A model generated the notes under the pieces. It had not been told where the DNA came from. It searched no databases and was given only the letters and a program-made list of their open reading frames with translations. A stretch of DNA of 64,000 nucleotides, taken from NCBI RefSeq assembly GCF_028281565.1, contig NZ_JANQJQ010000005.1:1-64000 (forward strand), given 5' to 3'. The DNA comes from Seonamhaeicola sp. Its GTDB lineage: Bacteria > Bacteroidota > Bacteroidia > Flavobacteriales > Flavobacteriaceae. Both the position numbers and the translations under genes were made by a program. Positions 16,815-27,112 of the stretch are shown here, piece after piece; position 1 is the first letter of the stretch, and each line of letters starts with the position of its first letter.

Positions 16815-17837
16815 CTAAATTTTCAACCTGGCTGAAGCCATGACATGTTGTTCGGTAAAGTCTCCTTCCAGGTATTTTAAATAGCCTACAATAGCTATCA
16901 TAGCAGCATTATCGGTTGTATATTCAAATTTTGGAATGTATGTTGTCCATCCAAACTTTTGTTCGCCATCCTTTAAAGCTTGTCGGATACCGGAGTTAGC
17001 AGACACACCACCACCAATCGCAATGTGTTTAATACCGGTTTCCTTTGAGGCTTGTTTAAGCTTATCTACCAGGATACCAATAATGGTGTATTGGATGGAA
17101 GCGCAGATATCGTTTATGTTTTCTTCAACAAAATTTGGATTAGCTTTCGTTTCACGCTGCACAAAATAGAGAATACCTGTTTTTAAACCCGAGAAACTAA
17201 AGTTGAGCCCGGCCACTTTGGGTTTGGTGAATCTAAACGCTTTCGGGTTGCCTAATTTGGCACGTTTGTCAATTTCCGGTCCTGCAGGGTATCCCAGACC
17301 AAGTATTTTTCCGCTTTTATCAAAAGCTTCACCAACGGCATCATCAATGGTTTCCCCAATCACTTCCATATCAAAATAATGGTTCACCTTAACAATTTGG
17401 GTATGCCCGCCGGAAATGGTCATGGCTAAAAACGGAAACGGAGGTTTTTCAAAACCTTCCTCATTTATGTAATGCGCCAAAATATGCGCTTGCATATGGT
17501 TGACGTCTATTAACGGAATGTTCAGGCCATAGGCCAAAGATTTGGCAAACGACGTGCCTACCAACAAGCTTCCCATTAATCCCGGGCCGCGTGTAAAAGC
17601 CACAGCATGGAGTTGTTCTTTGGTAATACCGGCTTTTTCAAGTGCCTGGTGCACTACCGGAACTATATTTTGCTGATGGGCCCTGGAGGCTAACTCAGGA
17701 ACCACACCACCATAGGCTTCATGTATTTTTTGGTTGGCAATAACATTACTTAAAATGTTTCCGTTATGAATTACGGAGGCAGCTGTATCATCGCAAGACG
17801 ATTCAATTCCCAGAATAAAAATATTTTGTGAATCCAT
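16815..17837 (-). CDS. tsaD: tRNA N6-adenosine threonylcarbamoyltransferase TsaD
   Basis: A 340-residue ASKHA-fold enzyme that transfers the threonylcarbamoyl group to A37 of ANN-decoding tRNAs (with TsaB and TsaE, not in this window). Visible motifs: start FILGIESSCDDTAASV, metal-binding HMQAH, FLAMTISGGHTQ and the C-terminal GGGVSANSGIR. Full family length. It is divergent from the TamB gene and separated from rsmE by a repeat-filled gap. Confidence 0.97.
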   Translation of the reverse strand: MDSQNIFILGIESSCDDTAASVIHNGNILSNVIANQKIHEAYGGVVPELASRAHQQNIVPVVHQALEKAGITKEQLHAVAFTRGPGLMGSLLVGTSFAKSLAYGLNIPLIDVNHMQAHILAHYINEEGFEKPPFPFLAMTISGGHTQIVKVNHYFDMEVIGETIDDAVGEAFDKSGKILGLGYPAGPEIDKRAKLGNPKAFRFTKPKVAGLNFSFSGLKTGILYFVQRETKANPNFVEENINDICASIQYTIIGILVDKLKQASKETGIKHIAIGGGVSANSGIRQALKDGEQKFGWTTYIPKFEYTTDNAAMIAIVGYLKYLEGDFTEQHVMASARLKI

Positions 17838-18000
17838 TAATAAATATTAGGCACAATAATTGTTAATTTTGATTACGAACAGACATCTAAAGGTACTTGA
17901 ACATTCGTAAGTACAAATGTAGTTTATTATTAATAATATCATAACTTTAACCCGTATCAAAAAAGTACTGAAAATAGCATCAAAAATAGCAGCTATCCTG

Positions 18001-21000
18001 TTGCTCATCTTCATCATTTTGGTGTTAGTGCTATCTATTCCTTCAGTTCAAACCAGTTTGGGGAATTATGCTACAAAAAAACTTAATGAAGCCTTTGGAA
18101 CTAACATCAATATTGACAAGGTTGGTTTGCAGTTAAATGGTGATGTGGAGTTTAAAAATATCTTTATTGAAGATTATAAAAAGGACACCCTGATAAGTAT
18201 AGCAGAGTTAAATACGTCTGTTTTAAGTTTCAGAAATCTTTATAATAACAAAATGACCTTTGGTGATGTTGATATCATGGACCTGTTTTTAAACATAAAG
18301 ACCTATAAGGATACCAGTGATACCAACCTCGACATTTTTGTGAAAAAAATAGAAGGTGAAAATCCTAAAAAGGGTGACGGCAGTTTTCTGTTATCTTCAA
18401 GTGATGTGTCAATCTACAATGGGATTTTTATGATAACCGATGAGAATAGGGAAGTAGAAAAACGTCTGGACTTTAAAGATCTGAATATAAATGCAACAGA
18501 TTTTTTAATAAAAGGAAGTGATGTCAGTGCCAGAATTAATAAGCTGTCATTTGAAGATAGTCGAGGTTTGACTATAAAAAATATGATGACCAACTTTAAG
18601 TACACACTTACCGGAATGACCTTCGATAATCTGAATATAAAAACGCCTGAATCTGAATTAAAAGGGGACTTAAAGTTTACCTATAAGCGGGAAGACCTTC
18701 AGTTTTTTACAGATAAGGTTTTGGTGGATGCAAGGTTTGAAAATTCCAATGTGCTATTAGATGAACTCAATTTAATATATGATGAGTTTGGAGCCAACCA
18801 GCGTGCTGTTTTCAATGTGGATGTAACAGGAACCCTGAATAATTTAAAAACAACTGATTTAAGCCTTCGTACCAGTAGAAACACCAGAATTCGAGGCGAT
18901 GTAACCTTTGAAAACCTGTTTAATAAAGAAGAAAACAACTTTTACATGGACGGCAGCTTTTCTAATCTAACCTCAAATTACAGAGATTTAAAAGCCTTGT
19001 TACCCAATGTTATCGGTGATGCTATTCCGTCTTCTTTTGAACGCCTGGGAAGATTTACTATTGTCGGAAATACGCAAATATCATCCTCTACCGTTAACGC
19101 TGATATTGAAATTGATACGGAAATAGGTTTTGTAGATTCCAATTTAGAAATGACAAAGGTGGATGATATAGATAATGCTTCCTATAAGGGTAAGGTAGTG
19201 TTTGAAAAATTTGATTTCGGTGCTTTTCTTGATGAACCAAAAATTGGGGTTGGTTCGTTAGATTTCGATGTAAACGGAAACGGATTTATAACAGAGATCC
19301 TGGATACACAGGTAAAAGGTGATATTTATGAGATTGTTTACAACAACTATAATTATAGTAGAATTAAAGTAGCCGGAAATGTTAGAAACAAGATCTTCGA
19401 CGGTAATTTGATTGTTAACGACAGAAACTTACAGCTAAATTTTAACGGATTGGTGGATTTCTCTGAAGAAATAAAAAAATATGATTTCGAAGCCAATGTA
19501 GATTATGCTAATTTAAAGACGCTTAACTTCGTTAAAAAAGACAGTATATCCGTCTTTGAAAGCAGGCTGAAAATGAATATGAACGGTAGTAGTCTGGATG
19601 ATGCTTATGGTAAAATTTCGTTTAATAACACGACCTACACAAATGAGCATGACAAATACTACTTTAAAGAATTTGATATTTCATCCAGGTTTGAAAATGA
19701 TATCAGGTATATAGAGTTTAGGTCACCTGATATTGTAGAAGGTGATTTAAAAGGGCGTTTTGTTTTTAAAGACCTAAAGAAACTGTTTGAAAACTCTATC
19801 GGGCATATTTACACGAACTATATTCCGCATGAGGTCAGGACCAATCAGGGAATCGATTTCAATTTTAAGATATATAATAAAATAGCCGAGGTTATTTTCC
19901 CGGAAATTGAACTGGGTAAAAATACTTATATACGCGGTAGGGTTGAGAGTGATGAAACCAAATTTAAACTTACCTTTAAATCGCCTCAAATAAAGGTGTA
20001 TAATTATTTTGCAAACAATATAGAGTTACAGGTTGATAATAGCAACCCGCTTTTCAATACTTATGTAGAGGTGGATAGTTTAAATACCAAGTTTTACAAC
20101 GTATCCAGGTTTAATTTAATCAATGTTACCGTTAACGACACCTTGTTTATGCGTTCTGAGTTTAAAGGAGGTAAGCGTAATAACGATAGCTATAATCTCA
20201 GTTTTTACCATACAATTAATGAAGAGAACGAATCGGTTTTAGGGTTTAAAAAATCGGACTTCACTGTTAAAGACCGAAAGTGGTTTATAAATGAAAAGAG
20301 TGACAGGTTTAACAAAATGTCTTTCAATAAAGGATTAACCAGGTTCAATCTTGATAATTTCAGGATTAATCATAAGAACGAAGAAATTATGCTATCGGGT
20401 TTCCTTAAAGACTCCACTCAAAAAGACATTAAGTTGAATTTCAAGAATGTTAACCTGGCCAAAATAACCCCTGATATTGATAGTTTGTCTTTAGCAGGAA
20501 ACGTAAACGGCAAGCTGGATATTCTGCAACAAAACGGAAGTTATTTGCCGAACTCAACCATATTTATTGACAATTTCAGGATTAATGAGTTTCCTTTAGG
20601 GGATTTTGATGCCAGCATTACCGGAAATGAGGACCTGACCAATTATGTAGTGGATGCTACTATTAAAAATGATATATCCAAGTCTTTTGCTGCCAAAGGT
20701 GATATTAATGTCGTTGGAAGACGATCAAAGATTGATGTTGATCTTACCTTTGATCATTTTGTTTTAACACCGCTGAATCCGTTGCTCCAGGATGTACTAT
20801 CCAATATAAGAGGATTTGTAACCGGAAAGGCGAACATTGTGGGGAACCTTAACAGGCCCAATATTGAAGGCGAGTTTAGATTGAAAAACGCCGGTTTTGG
20901 TATTCCGTATTTAAATGTAGATTACGCCTTTAACAATAATGCTTCGGTAACTTTAAAAAAACAAAGTTTTATTTTTAATGACATTCAGCTTACTGATACC

Positions 21001-22398
21001 AAGTTTAAATCAAGAGGCACACTGAATGGTTCGCTTAGCCACGTAAATTTATCGAAATGGCGTTTGGATCTTGGTATTGACACCAAACGGTTGTTGGTTT
21101 TAGATACGCAGGAGACCGAGGACGCCTTGTATTATGGTCGGGGGTTCATGGGAGGTGTAGCAGATATTTCGGGGCCAACAGAACAATTGACCATCAGCGT
21201 GACTGCGGAAACCAAACCGGGAACCGTTTTTAAAATTCCTTTAAATGACACGGAATCGTTTGGAGATAATACCTTTATACGTTTTGTAACAAAAGAAGAA
21301 AAAGAAGCAAGAGATAAGGGTGAAGAAGTTGTTTTTCAGGATATTCAAGGATTGGAATTAGATTTTGATGTAGATATTACCGAAGAAGCCGATTTGGAAA
21401 TAATCATTGATAAAAACACGGGCCATTCATTAAAAGGAAGAGGAAGAGGGGGTATTTTAGTTGAAATTAACACTAATGGTAAGTTTAATATGTGGGGAGA
21501 TTTTTCCGTGTTTGAAGGGTACTATAATTTTGCCTACGGAGGCCTGGTTCAAAAACAATTTGTGGTACAGCCCGGTGGAACGATTGCCTGGGAGGGTGAT
21601 CCGTTAAAAGCACAAATAGATATGCTGGCTATTTATAAGACCCAGGCAAATCCATCCCCATTATTAGATAATCCTATTAACAGAAGTATCCCGGTTGAAC
21701 TAAATATTGCTTTGACAGGAGATTTAGAACAACCCGTTCCTGAATTTAGCTTTGAATTTCCAAATGTTAATTCAGCGGTTAAATCAGAGTTACAATACAG
21801 GCTGGACTCACCGGATGATAGACAAAATCAGGCATTATACTTAATATCAACCGGTTCATTTTCAAGAGGGTTGAATGAACTTAATTTTTCCGGAACCATT
21901 GCAGAAAGACTTAATGGTATTATCAACGGGATCTTTTCAAATGGAAACGGTAAGTTCAATTTGGGTGTGAATTATGAAGCGGGTCAGAACAGACCGGATT
22001 ATCAAACCAATGATAGAGTGGGTGTTACATTGCAAACACAAATTAGTGACCGGGTACTTATAAATGGTAAAGTCGGGGTGCCCATTGGTGGAGCTGATGC
22101 GGCCAATACCGTGGTTGCCGGTGATGTTCAAATAGATTTTCTTTTAAATGATGAAGGCACCTTAATTGCCAAAGTATTCAACAGGGAAAACAGTATCCGA
22201 AATTTTGGTGAAGCCATTGGTTATACCCAGGGCGTTGGGCTTTCATATAATGTCGATTTTGATACCTTTAAAGAACTTATTCAAAACTTATTCAAAAAGA
22301 AAGAAACGGAAGCCGTTTCGGAAGGAGAAAAAACAGAAGATTTAGGCGGAAATACCGCCCCGGATTTTATTACTCATAAAACCGCTTCACAAAAATAA
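18001..22398 (+). CDS. TamB-like translocation/assembly module protein
   Basis: A very large (≥1465 residue) AsmA/TamB-type protein: one N-terminal membrane anchor, a long beta-helical periplasmic region, and a C-terminal DUF490/TamB domain (RGRGGILVEINTNGKFNMWG, YNFAYGGLVQKQFVVQPGG, IPVELNIALTGDLEQP). It is thought to span the periplasm and help lipid transport or outer-membrane protein assembly. The frame stays open back to 17923 and encodes RIKKVLKIASKIAAIL before the first TTG, which completes the positively charged start of the anchor. Translation therefore probably begins upstream at a rare codon (ATT 17926 or 17929, ATC 17938, or CTG 17968) rather than at 18001. Confidence 0.88.
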   Translation: MLIFIILVLVLSIPSVQTSLGNYATKKLNEAFGTNINIDKVGLQLNGDVEFKNIFIEDYKKDTLISIAELNTSVLSFRNLYNNKMTFGDVDIMDLFLNIKTYKDTSDTNLDIFVKKIEGENPKKGDGSFLLSSSDVSIYNGIFMITDENREVEKRLDFKDLNINATDFLIKGSDVSARINKLSFEDSRGLTIKNMMTNFKYTLTGMTFDNLNIKTPESELKGDLKFTYKREDLQFFTDKVLVDARFENSNVLLDELNLIYDEFGANQRAVFNVDVTGTLNNLKTTDLSLRTSRNTRIRGDVTFENLFNKEENNFYMDGSFSNLTSNYRDLKALLPNVIGDAIPSSFERLGRFTIVGNTQISSSTVNADIEIDTEIGFVDSNLEMTKVDDIDNASYKGKVVFEKFDFGAFLDEPKIGVGSLDFDVNGNGFITEILDTQVKGDIYEIVYNNYNYSRIKVAGNVRNKIFDGNLIVNDRNLQLNFNGLVDFSEEIKKYDFEANVDYANLKTLNFVKKDSISVFESRLKMNMNGSSLDDAYGKISFNNTTYTNEHDKYYFKEFDISSRFENDIRYIEFRSPDIVEGDLKGRFVFKDLKKLFENSIGHIYTNYIPHEVRTNQGIDFNFKIYNKIAEVIFPEIELGKNTYIRGRVESDETKFKLTFKSPQIKVYNYFANNIELQVDNSNPLFNTYVEVDSLNTKFYNVSRFNLINVTVNDTLFMRSEFKGGKRNNDSYNLSFYHTINEENESVLGFKKSDFTVKDRKWFINEKSDRFNKMSFNKGLTRFNLDNFRINHKNEEIMLSGFLKDSTQKDIKLNFKNVNLAKITPDIDSLSLAGNVNGKLDILQQNGSYLPNSTIFIDNFRINEFPLGDFDASITGNEDLTNYVVDATIKNDISKSFAAKGDINVVGRRSKIDVDLTFDHFVLTPLNPLLQDVLSNIRGFVTGKANIVGNLNRPNIEGEFRLKNAGFGIPYLNVDYAFNNNASVTLKKQSFIFNDIQLTDTKFKSRGTLNGSLSHVNLSKWRLDLGIDTKRLLVLDTQETEDALYYGRGFMGGVADISGPTEQLTISVTAETKPGTVFKIPLNDTESFGDNTFIRFVTKEEKEARDKGEEVVFQDIQGLELDFDVDITEEADLEIIIDKNTGHSLKGRGRGGILVEINTNGKFNMWGDFSVFEGYYNFAYGGLVQKQFVVQPGGTIAWEGDPLKAQIDMLAIYKTQANPSPLLDNPINRSIPVELNIALTGDLEQPVPEFSFEFPNVNSAVKSELQYRLDSPDDRQNQALYLISTGSFSRGLNELNFSGTIAERLNGIINGIFSNGNGKFNLGVNYEAGQNRPDYQTNDRVGVTLQTQISDRVLINGKVGVPIGGADAANTVVAGDVQIDFLLNDEGTLIAKVFNRENSIRNFGEAIGYTQGVGLSYNVDFDTFKELIQNLFKKKETEAVSEGEKTEDLGGNTAPDFITHKTASQK

Positions 22399-22553
22399 AA
22401 TCCCCTGTATTTATATTTCAATTTGCTGTTGTTTTCAACAGAATTATAAATGATCATTTACTAAAACGTTGTAGTGTTAAGTATGCATTAAAAAGGGCTA
22501 AATGCTATGATTATATAGTTTTTGTTTAGTAATTTTACCGGCAAATTAAAGAT

Positions 22554-23540
22554 ATGCCAAATAGAATCAAAAAAATAGCAGTTTTAACTTCAGGAGGAGA
22601 TGCTCCGGGAATGAATGCAGCGGTTCGTTCGGTAGTTAGAACATGTGCGTATCATGGTGTGGAATGTGTAGGTGTGTATCGGGGCTATCAGGGTATGATA
22701 GAAGGTGACTTCAAGCCTATGGACGCCCGTAGTGTAAGAGGGATTATCAATAAAGGAGGTACCATATTAAAGTCTGCGCGTTCCAAAGAATTCAGAACAA
22801 AAGAAGGTAGAGAAAAAGCCTTTCAAAATATTAAAAAAGCAGGTGTTGAAGGTCTGGTGATTATTGGAGGTGACGGGTCATTTACCGGAGCCCTGGTTTT
22901 TAACCAGGAATACGGGTTTCCGGTCATGGGAATTCCGGGAACTATTGATAACGATATCTTCGGAACTACACATACATTAGGTTTTGATACGGCACTGAAC
23001 ACCGTGGTTGACGCCATTGATAAAATTAGAGATACCGCAAGCTCACATAACAGGTTATTCTTTATTGAAGTTATGGGGCGTGATGTAGGTCATATTGCGC
23101 TGAATACCGGAATTGCGGGTGGAGCAGAAGAAATTTTAATCCCTGAGGAAGATTTAGGATTAGATAGACTTGTTGAGTCGTTAAATAAAAGTAAAAAGAC
23201 CGGTAAAACTTCCAGTATTGTGGTGGTGGCTGAAGGCGATAAGATTGGTAAGAACATTTTCGAATTGAAAGAATATGTTGATGAGAATATGGAAGGATAC
23301 GATGTACGCGTATCAGTACTCGGACATATGCAACGCGGTGGTGCACCATCTTGTTTCGATAGGGTTTTAGCAAGTAGAATGGGAGTTAAGGCCGTAGAGA
23401 CCTTATTAAATGGACAAACCAATTATATGGTTGGTTTACAAAATAATAAAATGGAATTGACACCATTGGATAACGCCATAAAAGGAAAAACAAAAATAAA
23501 CTTAGAATTATTACGTGTCTCAGATATCATGAGCACATAA
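22554..23540 (+). CDS. pfkA: ATP-dependent 6-phosphofructokinase
   Basis: A 328-residue PfkA-type enzyme catalysing fructose-6-phosphate + ATP to fructose-1,6-bisphosphate, the committed step of glycolysis. Motifs: TSGGDAPGMNAAVRS, the ATP-site GGDGS (the ATP-using variant; PPi enzymes usually have GGDDS), the catalytic PGTIDNDIFGTT, and LGHMQRGGAPSCFDR for the sugar phosphate. It is followed after 18 bases by gap, so the two form a glycolytic operon. Confidence 0.97.
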   Translation: MPNRIKKIAVLTSGGDAPGMNAAVRSVVRTCAYHGVECVGVYRGYQGMIEGDFKPMDARSVRGIINKGGTILKSARSKEFRTKEGREKAFQNIKKAGVEGLVIIGGDGSFTGALVFNQEYGFPVMGIPGTIDNDIFGTTHTLGFDTALNTVVDAIDKIRDTASSHNRLFFIEVMGRDVGHIALNTGIAGGAEEILIPEEDLGLDRLVESLNKSKKTGKTSSIVVVAEGDKIGKNIFELKEYVDENMEGYDVRVSVLGHMQRGGAPSCFDRVLASRMGVKAVETLLNGQTNYMVGLQNNKMELTPLDNAIKGKTKINLELLRVSDIMST

Positions 23541-23546
23541 CACTAA

Positions 23547-24566
<1,020 letters not shown>

Positions 24567-24585
24567 TTTAATTTATAATTATAGC

Positions 24586-24637
24586 ACTCCACAGTGTATT
24601 AAGTGTTCAGGCATTTAACTACTGTGGAGTTTTTTTA
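24586..24637 (+). terminator. Intrinsic terminator after pfkA-gap
   Basis: A perfect 10-bp stem ACTCCACAGT / ACTGTGGAGT (24586-24595 with 24621-24630), a 25-base loop and a run of Ts immediately after. The downstream promoter box partly overlaps the T run. Confidence 0.85.
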
Positions 24638-24643
24638 TCTTTG
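24636..24643 (+). promoter_or_regulatory. Bacteroidota-type -7 promoter box
   Basis: TATCTTTG fits TAnnTTTG and lies 5 bases before the ATG at 24649, pointing to a leaderless or very short 5' end. No good TTG element is seen about 20 bases upstream, where the terminator stem is located. Confidence 0.4.
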
Positions 24644-24648
24644 AACAT

Positions 24649-25509
24649 ATGATTTTAATTGTCGATAGCGGTTCTACTAAATCAGATTGGTTAGCGGTAG
24701 ATAAAGCGGGTAATAAGTTAATGGAAAAGGTCCGTACCAAGGGGCTTAATCCGGCTATTTTAAGTGAAAAGAAACTTTATAAAACTATCCGGGAAAGTGA
24801 TGCCTTGATAGAGCATAAGGATACCGTATCTCACGTGTTTTTCTATGGGGCTGGATGCGGAACAGAGAACCCCAGAGAAATGCTAAAAGGTGTTTTAGAG
24901 GACATTTTTCCCAATGCCTATGTGTCCGTAAATGAAGATACCTTAGCTGCTGTCTATTCAACAATTAATCATCCAAAAGAAGCCGCTGTGGTTTGTATCA
25001 TGGGTACAGGTTCTAACTGTAGTTACTATGATGGCGAAACGTTACATCAACGTGTATTTTCTTTAGGGTATACGCTTATGGATGATGCCTCCGGAAATTA
25101 CTTTGGTAAACAATTGATCAGGGATTACTACTTTAATCATATGCCGGAAAATGTAAAAGTGGCGTTTGGAGCCAAGTTTAATATGGATTCGGATTTTATC
25201 AAGTATAACTTGTATAAACAACCGAACCCTAATGCGTATTTGGCGAGTTTTGCAGAGTTTATGTTCTTGCATAAAGATTCGGAATACACCATTAACCTTA
25301 TAAAAGATGGTATCAGATTGTTTGCAAAAAACATGATCCTGCAATTTAAAGAGGAATTAAAAACAGCTCCGGTTCATTTTGCAGGTTCTATCGCCTTCTT
25401 TTCACAAAATGAAATTAGAGAAGTAGCCGAAGAAATGGGCTTTAAAGTGGGCAATTTTGTTCGCAGACCGATAGATGGTTTAGTGCCTTATCATATAAAG
25501 AACTTATAA
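24649..25509 (+). CDS. BadF/BadG/BcrA/BcrD-type ATPase, N-acetylglucosamine kinase-like
   Basis: A 286-residue ASKHA kinase-fold protein. Phosphate-1 loop: ILIVDSGSTKSDW; the middle motif VVCIMGTGSNCSYYDG; then GYTLMDDASGNYFGKQL and VHFAGSIAFF. These match the BadF/BcrA family members annotated as N-acetylglucosamine kinase, which phosphorylate amino sugars released from peptidoglycan or chitin. A GH3 peptidoglycan-type hydrolase is encoded at 42.4 kb in this window. It is flanked by terminators, so it is transcribed alone. Confidence 0.85.
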   Translation: MILIVDSGSTKSDWLAVDKAGNKLMEKVRTKGLNPAILSEKKLYKTIRESDALIEHKDTVSHVFFYGAGCGTENPREMLKGVLEDIFPNAYVSVNEDTLAAVYSTINHPKEAAVVCIMGTGSNCSYYDGETLHQRVFSLGYTLMDDASGNYFGKQLIRDYYFNHMPENVKVAFGAKFNMDSDFIKYNLYKQPNPNAYLASFAEFMFLHKDSEYTINLIKDGIRLFAKNMILQFKEELKTAPVHFAGSIAFFSQNEIREVAEEMGFKVGNFVRRPIDGLVPYHIKNL

Positions 25510-25519
25510 TAATCTGTCA

Positions 25520-25539
25520 TACCTGCTGAAGCAGGTATC
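25520..25539. repeat. Short palindromic intergenic repeat
   Basis: ATACCTGCT-GA-AGCAGGTAT is a perfect 9-bp inverted repeat, preceded by TGTC and followed by CCACT. The TGTCATwCC...GGwATC layout matches the palindromes at 32.1 and 51.1 kb and is of a type dispersed in many bacterial genomes. Confidence 0.6.
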
Positions 25540-25544
25540 CACTA

Positions 25545-25579
25545 AACCTTTAAGCGGTATTACTGTTTAAAGGTTTTTT
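25545..25579 (+). terminator. Intrinsic terminator
   Basis: A 10-bp stem AAACCTTTAA / TTAAAGGTTT (25545-25554 with 25567-25576), a 12-base loop and a T run lie 36 bases after the kinase stop codon and just before the ABC ATPase start. Confidence 0.8.
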
Positions 25580-25591
25580 GTTTTATAGATT

Positions 25592-26851
25592 TTGAATAGT
25601 TTAGAGCTTTCAAAAACCATTAAGAGTTTGCATAAACATCTGGCCATATACATTTCAAATAAAGATGACAAAAAAGCGTTAATTAAAAATATTTTGTCAG
25701 GACATACTATTGTTGAGTTGAATGGTTTAAAAGGTGCCCTTTTTTCGGAAATCACTATCAATAAATTTATTGAAGAAGAAAGGCGACATGGACGTTTTGA
25801 CATTGCTACGATAAACCAGCATAGCTTAACAAAATCCTCGGCAGGGGAACGAAAGAAAGCCTTAATTAATCATATTATTGCCGGTAATCCGGAATATCTG
25901 ATTGCTGATAATGTGTTTGGGAATTTAGATGTTAAGTCGCAAGAAGCCATAGTACATACCCTGGAAGACTTAGGTAAATCCATACCTATAATTCAAATCA
26001 CCAATAGAAAGAAGGATATACTTCACTTTATAGCCGATGTATATAAACCGGAAGGGAAGGGCATTCAGTTGATAGACCATATTGAAAGTTTAAATCAAAA
26101 TGAAACTAAATATTTCATCCAGGATTTACCAAAACCACTTAATCAGGTTGCTGCTCAAAGCCAGTCTCTGGTAAAGTTTAATAAGGTCTGTGTTTCCTAT
26201 TTAGACAGGCCCATTATAAAGGATATTTGTTGGGAAATCAAAGCTGGGGAGTTCTGGCATTTAAAGGGATCTAACGGTTCCGGTAAGAGTACCATTTTAT
26301 CACTCATTTCAGGAGATAACCCCAAGGCATTCAATCAGGACATTCATCTGTTCGGTATTAAGAAGGGCAGTGGCGAGAGTGTTTGGGAAATCAAGGAGAA
26401 GATTGGCTATTTCACCTCCGAAATGTTACAAGGTTTCAGACGTTCCGATACCATTGAAAGAATGATCATTTCAGGATTTTATGATTCCGTTGGGTTATAT
26501 AAATTTCCAAATGAAAACCAGGTGTTGATAGCTCACCAATGGCTGAATTTGCTAAATATGTTTGATATTAAGGACCGAAATTTTCAAACCTTATCAAGCG
26601 GACATAAACGACTGGTTTTAATAGCCAGAGCCATGGTAAAACATCCGCCGTTACTCATTTTAGACGAACCTACTAATGGGTTGGATGATCATGATGTGGT
26701 GATCTTTACGGAACTGATAAATAAAATCGCCAAAGAGAGTGATACAGCCGTTTTATATGTATCTCACAGTGAAGAAATCGGTTTGGAACCGGACCATATA
26801 TATGAGCTGAAAATGTCTGCCACAGGCTCTACGGGTAAAGTTTTAACATAA
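25592..26851 (+). CDS. Tandem ABC ATPase with degenerate first domain (ModF-like)
   Basis: A 419-residue soluble protein with two ABC nucleotide-binding domains. The second (about 185-405) is complete: Walker A GSNGSGKST at 226-234, signature LSSGHKRLVLIARAM, Walker B LLILDEPTNGLDDHD and a final switch His in YVSHSEE. The first (about 1-150) has no Walker A loop, but keeps a signature-like SSAGERKK (82-89) and a Walker B remnant YLIADNVFGNLD. The closest general architecture is ModF, a tandem ATPase without a permease; no permease gene is adjacent. The start must be TTG at 25592 or the preceding ATT, because a stop lies at 25586. Confidence 0.82.
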   Translation: MNSLELSKTIKSLHKHLAIYISNKDDKKALIKNILSGHTIVELNGLKGALFSEITINKFIEEERRHGRFDIATINQHSLTKSSAGERKKALINHIIAGNPEYLIADNVFGNLDVKSQEAIVHTLEDLGKSIPIIQITNRKKDILHFIADVYKPEGKGIQLIDHIESLNQNETKYFIQDLPKPLNQVAAQSQSLVKFNKVCVSYLDRPIIKDICWEIKAGEFWHLKGSNGSGKSTILSLISGDNPKAFNQDIHLFGIKKGSGESVWEIKEKIGYFTSEMLQGFRRSDTIERMIISGFYDSVGLYKFPNENQVLIAHQWLNLLNMFDIKDRNFQTLSSGHKRLVLIARAMVKHPPLLILDEPTNGLDDHDVVIFTELINKIAKESDTAVLYVSHSEEIGLEPDHIYELKMSATGSTGKVLT

Positions 26852-26904
26852 TGTAAGTTCGACACAAGAAACTCATCTTTAATATTGTTTCGTAATAAAG
26901 CTTA

Positions 26905-26940
26905 CGAGTGCCACCTTGAGCGCAGTCGAAAGGTCTTGAA
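26905..26940. repeat. Palindromic intergenic repeat (CTTGAGCGCAGTCGAAAGG type)
   Basis: GCCACCTTGAGCGCAGTCGA followed by AAGGTCTTGAA forms an ACCTT/AAGGT-closed hairpin. It is a variant of the TGTCACCCTGAGCGCAGTCGA word dispersed between genes of many Flavobacteriaceae. The remainder of 26852-27112 is AT-rich and holds no gene. Confidence 0.55.
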
Positions 26941-27112
26941 AAAGCAGAATTTTAATTTGGTTTCGACCACGATCAATCTTACAGATAGAATAATAATTTA
27001 TACCCAGTAAAAATTCAGGTACTATATCGAACTCACCATATTATAGGTATATATTTTTGGTTGGATATATTTACTATATTTAGACAAGTATATTACATCT
27101 GAAACTCACCTT

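Noticed and set aside
22426-22441. CTGTTG-TTTT-CAACAG hairpin after the TamB gene
   Set aside because: Only 6 base pairs and no T run; not a convincing terminator.
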